The notes beneath the pieces were generated by a model. It searched no databases and had not been told where the DNA came from. It saw only the letters and a program-made list of their open reading frames with translations. Of a stretch of DNA of 64,000 nucleotides, positions 35,003 through 49,820 are shown one piece after another. Within the stretch, counting starts at the first letter, position 1. The number at the start of each line of letters is the position of its first letter. The DNA comes from Dendrophyllia cribrosa (lineage: Eukaryota; Cnidaria; Anthozoa; Scleractinia; Dendrophylliidae), in NCBI GenBank assembly GCA_024195265.1, contig JAJLRJ010000002.1, forward strand, positions 52,065,043-52,129,042, given 5' to 3'. The position numbers and the translations under genes were made by a program.

Positions 35003-35602
35003 CAGTCAAACCGGATGTTCTTTTGCGGGCAACTTTGCAAACTTCCGCCGCAACATTGGTATTTTGATTGACAGTTTGCTTCGAGCAAGTTGGAAGTTTC
35101 GCGAGCAAGTTCCTGTTTCAAACTTGTTGTCAGTTGCAAATTGCGAATATTGTGAAAACACGTCCTTCTTCAGTTATGGCTCACGTACATCGCAATAATA
35201 CCACCTCGGTTGAGAAAAGAGAAAGAATAATGGTCGTCTGGTGTAAAACAAGAACAAATATAATCGCAAGCATTATTGGATTATCAAGGCAAACTGTATC
35301 CAATATTGTAAACAGATTTTTACAACACGAGATGTATTTTCCCGGTAAACCTGGCTGGAAGGAACGAACAGTTTCTACTCCTGACATCGTAGAGTTTGTG
35401 AAATACTGCAAGGTAACCAAACCAAGTACTTTCAATTCAGAAATCCGGCAACTGACAGCAAGTTTGAAATAGGAACTTGCTCGCGAAAGTTGCAACTTGC
35501 TCGCACAACTTCCAACTTGCTCGAAGCAAACTGTCAATCAAAATACCAATGTTGCGGCGGAAATTTGCAAAGTTGCCCGCAAAAGAACATCCGGTTTGAC
35601 TG
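35003..35602. mobile_element. 600-bp Tc1/mariner-type element with long TIRs
   Basis: TA flanks (35001-35002, 35603-35604) enclose CAGTCAAACCGGATGTTCTT and its complement. The inverted repeats run about 150 bp, the right arm holding an extra GCGAGCAAGTTGCAACTTT-like duplication. TA target and CAGT ends are diagnostic of Tc1/mariner. Between the arms lies the N-terminal helix-turn-helix part of a transposase only, so this is an internally deleted copy. Confidence 0.85.
35176..35472 (+). pseudogene. Tc1-type transposase N-terminal HTH fragment
   Basis: 98 codons from the ATG at 35176. KRERIMVVWCKTRTNIIASI, then IGLSRQTVSNIVNRFLQ, form a paired-like helix-turn-helix typical of the first DNA-binding subdomain of Tc1/mariner transposases, which recognise the TIRs. 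A Pro/Lys-rich stretch and the start of a second subdomain follow. The frame then runs into the right TIR and stops at TAG (35470-35472). The second HTH and DDE core are missing, so it is not catalytic. If expressed it could bind TIRs and act as a repressor, but that is speculation. Confidence 0.65.
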
Positions 35603-36183
35603 TAAGTGTACAATTTACACAATTAACATTGCAATATACATGTACATCATTCTACTTGGATCACTGGTGTTGATTATCAGGTCTCAGTTTGGTAGCAATG
35701 ATCCGGGGAGGGGGTGTCTGGGTTAAAGGAACAGGGATTGTCCATCTGGTTAGAATTCATTTGCAGATATGGCTTCAACTTATTTCTTAGATAGAAATTC
35801 TATCTCCTATTAATATGTACATTCAAATTATTCTTGTAACTGGTAAAAATTTCATACCTTTTGTTGATATCACACTGTTTGTACTGGACCACTACAAATT
35901 CTCCTACACAGTGTTCCTAGCAGAATCTACTGATATGAATTTTTTTTTGCTCAAAATTACAATTTTACTTGTATGTCATATCAGCACAGTTCTCCTCATT
36001 CATGAAAGTCTTGCTTTTATTTCTAGTGTAACAAAGTAGATGTACATGTATAATGTGTAAACCAGGTTTTTGTTTGAGGCTGGACACCCAACATAATGTC
36101 TTGTTGTTGAGCTTGCAGGGCTTGGTCTGATAGTTTTAAAAATGAAAATTGTGGGAAATGTTGCACAAGAAAAGGCCAGTTGT

Positions 36184-36355
36184 AATAGACCATTTTCGTA
36201 TTCTCGGTATTGAACTGGAACTAGCTTGCAATGGAGGCTCATGCGGGAGAATCTTTTCATATGCAAATGTTTTTAATGATATTCCCCCGCATGAGCCTCC
36301 ATTGCAAGCTACATGTAGTACCAGTTTAATACCGAGAATACGAATATGGTCTATT
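36184..36355. mobile_element. AATAGACC foldback element, copy 1
   Basis: Long palindrome AATAGACCATTTTCGTATTC ... complement, through GGTATTGAACTGG and GAGGCTCATGCGGG, with a ~35-nt AT-rich loop. The copy at 56382-56547 is the same element in the opposite orientation, judged by the loop. This copy has a 6-bp CATGTA gain at 36312-36317 in its right arm, absent from its own left arm and from copy 2. Confidence 0.85.
36310..36317. other. TACATGTA octamer created by a 6-bp gain
   Basis: The opposite arm of the same palindrome and the second copy of the element read AAGCTAGT here; this arm reads AAGCTACATGTAGT. See the finding on Tc1-type footprints. Confidence 0.75.
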
Positions 36356-36369
36356 ACCACTAGTGAAAA

Positions 36370-37160
36370 CTGAGGAAAATTAATAATCTACGCCTGCACA
36401 ACTTATTTACTTTTCTTTCAAAATAATATTTTCTGTGTTGTCAAGTAATGTATGAAATGCCTTGGTCTTTTATTTCTAGGAGTATTTTAGATCAGTTCCT
36501 GGGTTTCCATTAGCTTTCATAAAAAAATACCCACACACCCACATGTACACAGTCTTTCCATAAAAAAACACTAATTTCAAGGCCTTAGGATCAACAACTG
36601 GCAGATTTAAAAGACATTTTTTCAAAACTCAATGACAAAAATGTAAGTCAGTCGCATTGTTACATGTACATGTATAATGTAATATTTTATTTTTGAAATG
36701 ACTGATTAACATTCCTCATGAACATCTTGGGCAGATTCCTGGATTGTTGTTATTTTTTATTTAATATTTAATTAGTAGGGACCATTTAAATGAAAGGGGT
36801 TTATTCTTGAAAGTAAATGTGGCATTTATACAATAAAAAGATAATGCTAAAAAGTATTGTGCAAATTAATCAAAATGCCAAAAAATTATGCTCTACCTGA
36901 AGCTAGATCAAATTCAGTTGTATTGGTTTTAGTGTGGGAAAAAACTGAAAACCCCAGAGAGAATTCCACAACAAGAAGGTAAACCAACAAAGAAAGTTAA
37001 CATACAGTATTGCTGAATTCATAAAATTATTAACATTTTTGTAGTGTTTTCCACATGTAAACAAAGGGTAAATTAAATATAACATATCTGTTGATCATTT
37101 GCTGTTATTTTGTTTTTCATATTACTGTAAGATTGTTGAATACATAACGTGTGTGAACAC
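36370..37160. other. No gene recognised
   Basis: AT-rich. Holds overlapping TACATGTA octamers at 36661-36674. No coding signal. Confidence 0.35.
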
Positions 37161-37164
37161 TCAC

Positions 37165-37560
37165 CAAGGGCGATCCTGGCTTTCCTGGCTTTTCCACACT
37201 TGGAAAGTGCAGAAAAGCCAAGAAAGCCAGGATTGTTTCACACTGACACAGTCATTCCTGGCTTTCCTGGCTTTTCCACACTTGGAAAGCGCGGAAAAGC
37301 CAGGAAAGCCAGGATTGTTTCACACTGACACAGTCATTCCTGGCTTTCCTGGCTTTCCTGGATTTTGTTTTGATGAACTAAATCCACGCTTTCCGCAAAA
37401 GCCAGGAGTGATATCCTGGCTTTCCGCGCTTTTCTTGGAATAGCTTTCCAATTTCCTGGCTTTCCTGGCTTTTCCGTGCTTTGAAAGCACGGAAAAGCCA
37501 GGAAAGCGAGGGTCGCCCTGGCTTTTCCTGGCTTTCCGCGCTTTTCCGCGCTTTTTTTTG
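37165..37560. repeat. Second CCAGGAAAGC palindromic minisatellite
   Basis: TCCTGGCTTTCCTGGCTTTT and GGAAAAGCCAGGAAAGCCAGG alternate (each about 20 nt). An ~80-bp unit ending TTTCACACTGACACAGTCAT is repeated nearly exactly at about 37180-37335. The words are shared with 27190-28065 ten kilobases away in the same large element. Confidence 0.8.
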
Positions 37561-37882
37561 CATGGGAGGTCACAACATTTCATGATCATGGTATTACAAA
37601 GTACAGACATATAAATATGTTAAACACAGATTCATTTTTTGACAGATGATTATAACAATTGGACACCTGCTAGCAACCTTTTGTGTCCTTGGTACTTAAG
37701 AAGTGAAGAGAATGACATTTTTAAAAGTTGAAAAAAAATCTTAGTTTTAAGCTGTCTTGTTAATTAAGGGTCATGACAACCAAACTCCACATTGTTAAAT
37801 GAACTTATAAGCTTATGCAGTCACTTTCCTTATCTCAAAACCACACAAATACTACAGACTCAAAACATTAAGTCTACTGAAC

Positions 37883-38098
37883 CTAACAGTACTCACTTGT
37901 CAAAAGTACACTTGAGACTGTGCTTGCTTGGATGTGCAGAGCACAATCTTTCCAGAAATTGTGACTTGCTCTGAAGGCTGGCCGTTGTGTTCTCTCAGAA
38001 AAGCAATATTTTGGGTCCATTTTTGCTAGCCCCACGAACTTAACTAAGGCTCTCTCTTCCTCGAAAGACCATTTGTGCAAGCGCACAGGTGATTTCAT
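37883..38098 (-). CDS. SANT/Myb-like domain exon (partial)
   Basis: The ATG at 38098 begins a basic lead and HKWSFEEERALVKFVGLAK, then FRASHNFWKDCALHIQ. The Trp and acidic EEE helix and the F-W pair in the third helix are the usual skeleton of SANT/Myb-like DNA-binding domains found in cnidarian transposon-derived and host proteins. A GTGAGT donor follows (near 37902), so the final residues of the open frame are intronic and the exon probably ends near 37903. The next exon was not identified. Upstream, at 38610-38470 minus, a Ser-rich stretch with KKPAGKKATE could be an earlier exon. It lies 1.2 kb inside the right end of the 16.4-kb element. Could be an element gene or a captured host gene. 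Confidence 0.45.
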   Translation of the reverse strand: MKSPVRLHKWSFEEERALVKFVGLAKMDPKYCFSERTQRPAFRASHNFWKDCALHIQASTVSSVLLTSEYC

Positions 38099-39355
38099 TC
38101 AAGAAATGGGTGACTTGCGTACACTAGAACTGATCACCTGGTATAAGGCAAACAACAAGAATAAGAACAAAAAACAATGAAACTTAAAAATAATGCATAA
38201 AAATACAGGAGAGAATACCAAAATGCACGCAAACTGTTCATACTGTAATAGAAAGGTATCTGTAACTAAATTCTTGTGTAATAAAATAGGAGAGGTTAAT
38301 GTTCAAGTGTGCATGTATTTGCATGTATTATTACAGGAAAAACATACGATTAATGTAAACAAAAAAAAATAAGCTTGAGCTTGAGTACGAATTTCCAAAC
38401 ACATAGAAAACTCACTCTGTGTCTTGTTCTATAAACAGAACAGGATTGCAAATCAGTAGACTGAATATTTTGATTTGAATTCTCGACATTTTCTGTCGAG
38501 AAATCCAGAGGCTTTCTGATCCGGCTTTCTTGTCTATTCCGTTGCCTTTTTTCCTGCTGGCTTTTTTGGGGTTGAGCCAGTGGAAATGTGTCTTCTTTCC
38601 CACAAAGAAGAAGAAGAAGAAGACGACGGATCCATGAAACTGAAAGTCACGAGAGTAGATATCATCAGGGTATAAATCGGAACATTTTCTTGTAATTTGT
38701 TCCATTTTGTCCATAAAAAAATTGAAGTTTTGAATTTTAACAAAATAACCGCGTAGAATAAAATAATTTGAAATAATATCAATGACCCGCGCTTTTGAAA
38801 CGGTTTATGAAATCGAAACCTTGAACTAGACTCGTGAACACAACAACAACATGCATGTACGTGTCTGAAGCACAATATTATGAAACGTGTGAAAATTAGT
38901 CAACTTTTGACCCCCAAAACATGAACTAAACGCGGGTTCTTCTCGGTTCTTCTTCGTCAAAGCATATATCTAGGTCTATTTTATAATAATCAAATCAATA
39001 TATGGAAAAGCATCGATTCGTTATCTGCATAAATATGCATATTCATGACCTCGTCGCGGGTCAATGGCCACAGTGTCATGCGAATGATATTTACCACAGT
39101 AAATTTAAGCATGTTCAATTCACGATCTGGGCTATTCAACGGATAAAAATAAATAAAAAAAACAACCAGGAATTAAAAAATACAATGTTCTTACCTTTTC
39201 GAGCGAAAAAAACGAAGAATTAAACGAAAGGAAGGAGGACCTTTTCTTCGCCGAGAGCCGCCATTTTCGATGTCTTGCTGTGATTATTTCTTGCGGTGCA
39301 ATATGGGATACTATTCATCCCTCCTCTGAGTTGCAAGTAAGACACAAGACTGTTG

Positions 39356-40760
39356 CAGAGGAGGGACGACTGCCGTCCCACAATACCACGCAATCGCATT
39401 TCTGTCACGCTCTCAAAGATGGCGAAATATTTTCTAAGAAATACAGTGGAATGAGGTGCCGGTTTCGTACTGTTCCGTTAGACGAAGTGGAGGTTAGATA
39501 CCAGTTTTGTACTTTCGAACTTGTTAATTTTTATTTGTTTTCTTTTCTGGAACAGTTGGCCGGCTTTTAATGTAAATTATTTAGGTTAACAATGTGAGGT
39601 ATTTTGACCTCGTACCACGGGTCAATGACCTTGTTGAAATAAATCGTTGGTGTGCATTAATAAGAAGGAGTAATAAGCATTTTCATTGATATTCGTCGCA
39701 TTGTATGTTATTCCTTTGAACAGTTCTAAAATGTCCCAAAATGCTCCGCGATATCGTCCTGAAAATATATTGTAAATAGCGCTTATATTTGGCTATTTGC
39801 AATACGAGACACAAGCAGTACAAAAATAGATAGGTAAACACACATACGACTCCCACTCGTTGCAAAAATGTATTTTTAAAAGCCTGAAATTTAAAGCTTT
39901 CCCAGAAAGACTTCAGAGAGAATTGCGCCTTTAGATCACAGTTATGAATTCGTTCTCTTTGATGATATGGACTTTCTGATCTCGGCAGTTTATCTCTTAA
40001 ATTGATAAGAGGATTTCATGCTGTCCAGAGCCGTTAAAATTATTTTATTTCTTTATGCCGTTGTTCGGTGCTAGCTCTATTAGTATACATTGCGTTTTCT
40101 TTGGCTCACTTTTGTTGCAAGATGAATACTTAGCGGCTAATTCTTATCGCTTTGAAAGTGCTAGGATCGTTAAATTTCTCAGGCCGTGATTTAATTAATG
40201 TCTAAAGTCTGCGGTGTGCAAGACTTGTGAGAAAGTGTTTCCGGCATCACGGATGTAGGCGTCTTTAGATCCGAATCTCTAAGAGCCGTAGTCTACAATT
40301 CCACTGCAATGAAATTATGAATTCTTGCAATAATTTTTAGTTCCTTAGTTAGTTCTGTAGTTGAGTAGTGTGTCTCAGTGGAGGTAGGAATCATAAACCT
40401 CCGTTGTTTTGTAATAGGGTGTAATTTGGCATGCAACAGATAATCTGCAGCATGGTTGCTGTTTTGTAAATCTCACGGATGCTAGTAAATTCTTACATTC
40501 TTTCCTTAAGCAAGGAATGAACACAACTTTGTGTCCTTAAGCAAGACTCGAGTTTCGGTTCTTTGGCGAACCTCGTCAGTTGCTACCATGTATAAAGGTC
40601 TCGTAGGACGGATTCGCTCTCAGCGCCATTATGCAATGGCGCCGCTCTCGCGTGGGTTCTGAACTGATCCAATGCCAAACTGTACTGATGACGTCATCCG
40701 AGATTCGATTATATACTTCGAAATGCAATGCATTGTGGGATGGCAGTCTTACCTCCTCTG
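39356..40760. mobile_element. 1.4-kb relative of the 16.4-kb element
   Basis: Ends CAGAGGAGGGACGACTGCCG and complement of CAGAGGAGGTAAGACTGCCA, continuing TCCCACAAT and GCATTTC. The 9-bp duplication AGACTGTTG is at 39347-39355 and 40761-40769. The first nine bases of the TIR equal those of the neighbour, which ends only 27 bp away. No transposase; short frames only. Confidence 0.8.
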
Positions 40761-40875
40761 AGACTGTTGAATATAATTTCTTTTATTAGCTAGACAAATT
40801 TTAGCCACAAAACTGCAAAATCTTTAGTCGCAAATGCGCCCGATACAGGCGCAATTTCGAGCACTGTAAAGTTAA

Positions 40876-41952
40876 TCCCGGCGGTACCAATCAATGAAAA
40901 TCAATCATTGATTGCCAATCAATACAATCAATAATAATCAATAATAATCCGTTGATTGATATTGATTGGTTCAACCAATCAATAAAAATCGATACTCACT
41001 CACCCAGACTCCTTAATTGCTATTGATTATTATTGATTTTTATAGATAATCAATAACTGATCGTGCAATGTAAAAACCCGCGTTTCAAGGCATTTGAGAT
41101 CAATTTGGCGACTGTTACCTTGATTCCCCGGCGGCCTCGACGAAGATGTCAAAGCAATTAGAGGTCGCAATAGCCATATTCTGTGTCGTAAAATACCACC
41201 AGTGTCCTTTTCACGTGAACGAAGGAGAAATGTTTTCCGTTAGTAAGAAGAGGGGAGAACGCGGAAACGCGTTCAAAGTTCTGAATTGGCAGCTTGGCCA
41301 CCTTCAATCCGAACTTGTTAGCCCTCTCTGGCCTCTTCAGACAAAATTTACGCAATGCTTAATCTCTCTTATGAGGTATATATTAAAAACCATCTCGTGT
41401 ACCGCAAACGGGAAATGGAAACTTGCCGATTCTGCCACTTGCCGTAACAAAATATGTGAAAGCAGGTCTTCTCGCTTTGAAAACGGCAGCTACCTTGACC
41501 ATCTCTGCCGTTCTCGTGACGTTCTCGTTCTCGTCCCGTTCCTTCTCTGTCCGCCTTGCGGACACTTCGCTATGACAGACATCCTGTTATCCCGGCAAAT
41601 ATAACTTCACGGTGCTAAAAATGTAACTCCCTCTATAATACGAAATACTAAATTCTGTCTGCGTGCCGGATCGATATACAATTAAATAGGTAATAAAATG
41701 TTGTTGTTCAGTTAATTTTGTTGTTGTAATTTATTTATTCTTTTTACAAAAGCGAACTTTTGTCACAAATCAGAACAATTACGCTTTATTAGGGCGTTTA
41801 TTGGAATCGAATAGTTTTCAATGAAAATCAATAGAAATCAATAGAAATCAATAGAAATCAATGATAATCAATGAAAATCGATACTCACTCAACTCCAAGG
41901 CATGGATTTTTATTGATTTCCAATACCAATCAATTGATTGGTACCGCCGGGA
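40876..41952. mobile_element. 1.08-kb element with TCCCGGCGGTACC ends
   Basis: TCCCGGCGGTACCAATCAAT at the left, complement at the right, with GTTAA flanks (40871-40875, 41953-41957). Inside each end are runs of AATCAATAGAAATCAAT-type words and the shared string AATCGATACTCACTCA. One 152-codon open frame lies in the middle. Confidence 0.75.
41146..41604 (+). CDS. Uncharacterised ORF inside the TCCCGGCGG element
   Basis: ATG at 41146, 152 codons, starting MSKQLEVAIAIFCVVKYHQC, with SKKRGERGNAFKVLNWQLG and a Cys-containing C-terminal half. No family recognised and no transposase motif. The opposite strand is also partly open (41383-41565), which weakens the case. Its location alone between two TIRs may mean an element-borne gene. 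It could equally be chance. Confidence 0.3.
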   Translation: MSKQLEVAIAIFCVVKYHQCPFHVNEGEMFSVSKKRGERGNAFKVLNWQLGHLQSELVSPLWPLQTKFTQCLISLMRYILKTISCTANGKWKLADSATCRNKICESRSSRFENGSYLDHLCRSRDVLVLVPFLLCPPCGHFAMTDILLSRQI

Positions 41953-42159
41953 GTTAATCTGCGTTCGCCTGGCGCGGCCGGTCAATCAGGAATTATTGCT
42001 ACAAGACATACAGCGAATTGCACCGTACCGTAGAGCATCGCGAAGAACGACGTCGGTATTTAGGTGAAAGCTTCCCAAATCAGGCAGAGAACCACAGCAA
42101 AATCAAGATAGAACATTCAAAACATACCAGAACGGTAGCGAGGAAAATCCGATAACTTC

Positions 42160-42543
42160 TTGCTTGATTCCAAAGAGACCCAACAACTTACTTGGTCCGT
42201 TCGTACTATTGTGACGTTTCAAGATGGCGCAGATTTGGTACCGACACTTTTCTCGATTCGTTCCGCCTGGCCGACAAGATTAGGAAGCGTCTCTTTCGTC
42301 GACGCAATTAATTGCAGCACGTGTTTAGGGCGCGATTTTGACCCTCCTCTACGTGAACCAAAGTTACAGTCGGTGAAAGAAGCATTAGCAGCTGCTGATG
42401 ATGTAGCCTCGTTTGCTGAGTTTCATGGGAACGAAAAACTCGTCCAAGCCGCAAGCAAAGTGATCGCTTTCCTAAGTAAAATTCGTGAAAGTTCGCTCAA
42501 GCAGACAACCCTTGACAGCTTCATTTCACGAAAGAGAAAATAA
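42160..42543 (+). CDS. C-terminal fragment, possibly pogo/Tigger-type transposase
   Basis: The frame to TAA at 42541-42543 ends with helical text (VKEALAAADDVASFAEF, then KLVQAASKVIAFLSKI) and the tail QTTLDSFISRKRK. QTTLDSFI fits the PCNA-interacting box pattern Q-x2-L-x2-F-x, a feature reported for pogo-type transposases, followed by a basic end. The catalytic core is not seen upstream, and the first third of the frame does not look conserved. It may be the decayed 3' end of a jerky/Tigger-like gene or a small host gene. Confidence 0.35.
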   Translation: MLDSKETQQLTWSVRTIVTFQDGADLVPTLFSIRSAWPTRLGSVSFVDAINCSTCLGRDFDPPLREPKLQSVKEALAAADDVASFAEFHGNEKLVQAASKVIAFLSKIRESSLKQTTLDSFISRKRK

Positions 42544-43107
42544 AACTGTCTGCAGTATTAAAAGCGAACGATATACAAACTGATGAACTTATTGGACCTT
42601 ACTCGCTTTGTTTTGCTAACATTTTTGTTCTGAACACTTAATTGGATTCCCTTTTTTGATATATTTTGGTCGTGTTACGTATTCACATGTTATAAATAAG
42701 CATTTTATTCTGACATAAAATGTTGAACCGCCCCCTCCCCCCTCCCCCAAAAACTTGTGTCATATTACACATCTACGAAACCTCCCCATAACGGCCACCT
42801 CTCTACAACGGCCACTTCCCTCTGTCCCCAAGGTGGCCGTTGTGGAGAGGTTCGACGGTATCATGGGACAGTTGGACTACTGTGGTAAGAGATAGACAGT
42901 GAAGATACCGGGGGAGGGGTTGTCAACCAACACCTGGGGAGGAGGGTGGGACGCACCCTAATGAGTTGTTCCGGGGATCGGCGCTGCGAGACAGTGAAAT
43001 GTCTTAGATTCATTGCATACCATATCGATATGTTTTTATTTTTTTATTTATTGTACTTTTTTGAGGACCCTTTTGTAAACCACATGTAAGTGAAGAAGGC
43101 TTCCTCT
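42544..43107. other. No gene recognised
   Basis: Contains ACGGCCACCTCTCTACAACG and its partial complement (GGCCGTTGTGGAGAGGT), a short inverted repeat also related to 21715-21780. Otherwise nothing. Confidence 0.4.
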
Positions 43108-43111
43108 TTAA

Positions 43112-44037
43112 AGTGTATATGACAGTGATTTTTTTAGATAAACGTTTAAAATGCAAGGCTAGTACAACGGAAATTAATGGCAGGTTTAATGGCCAATATT
43201 TCGACTAGTAGAACTAGTCTTCCACAGGGCCAGCGTAGGAGTGAAAATAATATACAACGGCTCTTAAATTTGAATATAGATAACAAGTACATGATTGGCT
43301 AATATAAGATTGCATGAAAAATATCTAACTGAGTTGTAACAAGATATAATGACGTATATAATGTAGGTACAAACAATGGTTAGTAAATAAGATAACTTAT
43401 ATAATAAAGCATATTAAGTTATCTTAAATATCATCTACTTCAATGTTCATCACGTCTGTTTATGCCATTAGGTGTTAGTGTTTTGCCTTCTTGAATGAGA
43501 TAGGCTTCTCTTGCTTTTTTTTTAATTTTTTTATTTGCTTGATCGAATCTACATGATGTTCTGATAATAAAATGGAAAAAAAATTATATATCGATTTTTC
43601 TTCTCTGCGTTGCAGCCGTCTAAAAACGTGAAATTTCACTTCCGGTGTGTTACAAAACCGCGCAAGAAGAAAGACTGGAAATAGTCTGCTGTGACATCAA
43701 TACAAGAATGCCGGTGTCGAGGTTTCTCGGTTCCTCACATTTTTTGATGCGCCCTGAGGAAGAAACATGGTTCTATTGAGGTGTGTTGTCTATGGTTGTA
43801 GCAACACGCACCAAAAAACGGAGGAACTGAGAAATCGCGACACTGGCATTCTTGTATTGACGTCACAGCGGACTATTTCCAGTCTTTGTTCATGCGCGGT
43901 TTTGTAACACATCGGAAGTGAAATTCCACGCGTTTAGACGTCCAAAACGCGGAAAAGGAAAATCGATATCGAAATTGTGTTTTCATTTTCTTATCAGATT
44001 CGATCAAGCAAATAAAAAAATCACTGTCATATACACT
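43112..44037. mobile_element. TTAA foldback with THAP-start loop
   Basis: TIR AGTGTATATGACAGTGATTT, mirrored at 44037, with TTAA on both sides (43108-43111, 44038-44041). It is the same TIR family as 7352-11993. Long arms (CGTGAAATTTCACTTCCGG, GTTTTGTAACACA, AGACTGGAAATAGTC and so on) surround a loop at 43788 with ATGGTTCTATTGAGGTGTGT. That reads M-V-L-L-R-C-V-V-Y-G-C-S-N-T, the usual start of a THAP domain (Cys-x4-Cys). A Penelope-like insertion interrupts the left arm. Confidence 0.8.
43139..43526 (-). mobile_element. Penelope-like retroelement 3' fragment
   Basis: The minus strand ends an open frame with REAYLIQEGKTLTPNGINRR and a stop at 43440-43442. This is the usual C-terminus after a GIY-YIG endonuclease domain. 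The rest (43139-43439) is its 3' untranslated part with GACTAGTTCTACTAGTC. It splits the left arm of the TTAA foldback at ATTTTTTTA, which is present on both sides (near 43130 and 43527) as a likely target duplication. It is 5'-truncated and inactive. Confidence 0.65.
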
Positions 44038-44041
44038 TTAA

Positions 44042-44790
44042 ATATTAAAGTTATTATTAGTTACTTGCACCGCGTGGCCAGTTCTTATAAATAGGCCAAG
44101 CCCGCAATGCGCTGATGCATCCCCAAAGGACTGCGGACTATTTAACTGGCCGTTTCACGATGTGCTAATATAAATATTCAGTGAGAATAGCAGACTTCAA
44201 TGGCGTTAACAAAAGGAGCTACAATTTATGTTGAACTATCCTTGACCGTGCACATCTTTTGTGTTTCGATCCCACGGAATGACTGAATAACTTAACGGCA
44301 AAATTTTTATTGGTCAGTTGCTCGAACAAACGTTCAACCTTTATTGTGATTGTGCTGAAGGCCGAAACATCGAACAAAGACATTTCTCAGGTTTCATAAC
44401 CTCGACATTGCGCTTTATTAATTATGTTCTAAAATACGCTTGACAAGTATTGTTCAAATTCGTATGCCAATGAAACAAAATGTAAACAACACGTCAGATT
44501 CGCCTTTCGGGAGATTGAAGTTTTCTTTCGCTGTCTCTACTTTTAAAAACATTATAGCTGAAAAATATTATAGCTTATTTTTTATAATACAGCAAGAAAA
44601 CAGCTTTGAAATTGCGTGACTTCTATAGTTTTCACGGCGGCCACGTTGGTGGTCAAAAAACAATAGAAATCGTTTGTATTCCCAAAGGATGAAAATTTCA
44701 TTGTTCCCATCTGATTACCAACCAGCTATTGTGTTACACTACCCACCTGTGTGTTCACTTACTCATGCGCGTAACATTCGGTTAGTTCGC
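44042..44790. other. Upstream region of the GST gene
   Basis: No gene recognised. Near 44350 the string GCTGAAGGCCGAAACATCG is of the kind seen in Penelope-like element 3' regions. The 60 bp before the GST start hold a TATA-like box. Confidence 0.35.
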
Positions 44791-44797
44791 TTGTGCA

Positions 44798-44804
44798 TAT
44801 AAAA
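44798..44804 (+). promoter_or_regulatory. TATA-like box of the GST gene
   Basis: TATAAAA 50 bp upstream of the GST ATG (44854). The spacing would give a leader of about 20 nt. Placed by position only. Confidence 0.35.
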
Positions 44805-44841
44805 TATTTTATCTTCCTTGCATAGGTTACGGCGTTCATAA

Positions 44842-49520
<4,679 letters not shown>

Positions 49521-49555
49521 CTGACAGGTCTGTCATGGCATGTATCAAGTGCTGA

Positions 49556-49561
49556 AATAAA
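49556..49561 (+). terminator. GST polyadenylation signal
   Basis: AATAAA 35 bp after the GST stop codon, followed by a T-rich stretch (TTTTGTTTTATT) from about 49602. Confidence 0.6.
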
Positions 49562-49820
49562 GTTTACAGGTTTTAAACGAACAGTATACTTTAGTTATTG
49601 TAATTTTGTTTTATTATTACCAAAACTCTTTGTAGTAAACGTGTTCGTACAGGAACGTTGAAGATGAAAAAGCCACAATTTAGAGAACATACTTAGAATC
49701 TCCCAAGCCTGGAAAAAACAACAGAAGCTTTTTAACAGTTTTAAAACAGTTAACGCGTCCTCTCGATGTTAAATAATTCGAGAGAAACCATTATTGTACA
49801 CATTACATCGATTTGTTTAA

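Larger units (their letters stand above)
22893..39328. mobile_element. Candidate 16.4-kb element: matched TIRs and 9-bp duplication
   Basis: The left end reads CAGAGGAGGGATGAATAGTA then TCCCAT; the right end is the exact complement over 26 bp, and similarity continues (about 33 of 36). The nonamer AGTTGCAAG flanks both ends (22884-22892 and 39329-39337). Chance agreement of nine specified bases is about 1 in 262,000, so the two ends very probably inserted as one unit. Nine-base duplications are typical of Mutator-like elements. I recognise no transposase in the interior. It holds nested elements (23625, 29814, 32877, 35003, 36184), two related palindromic minisatellites (27.2 and 37.2 kb), a SANT-like exon at 38 kb and weak minus-strand exon candidates. 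It may be a Mutator-type element grown by nested insertions. A homologous end pair flanks the adjacent 39356-40760 element. Confidence 0.6.

Noticed and set aside
43560..44000. Long paired region as a microRNA precursor
   Set aside because: The palindrome is hundreds of bases long with TTAA flanks and TIRs, so a foldback transposon explains it better.
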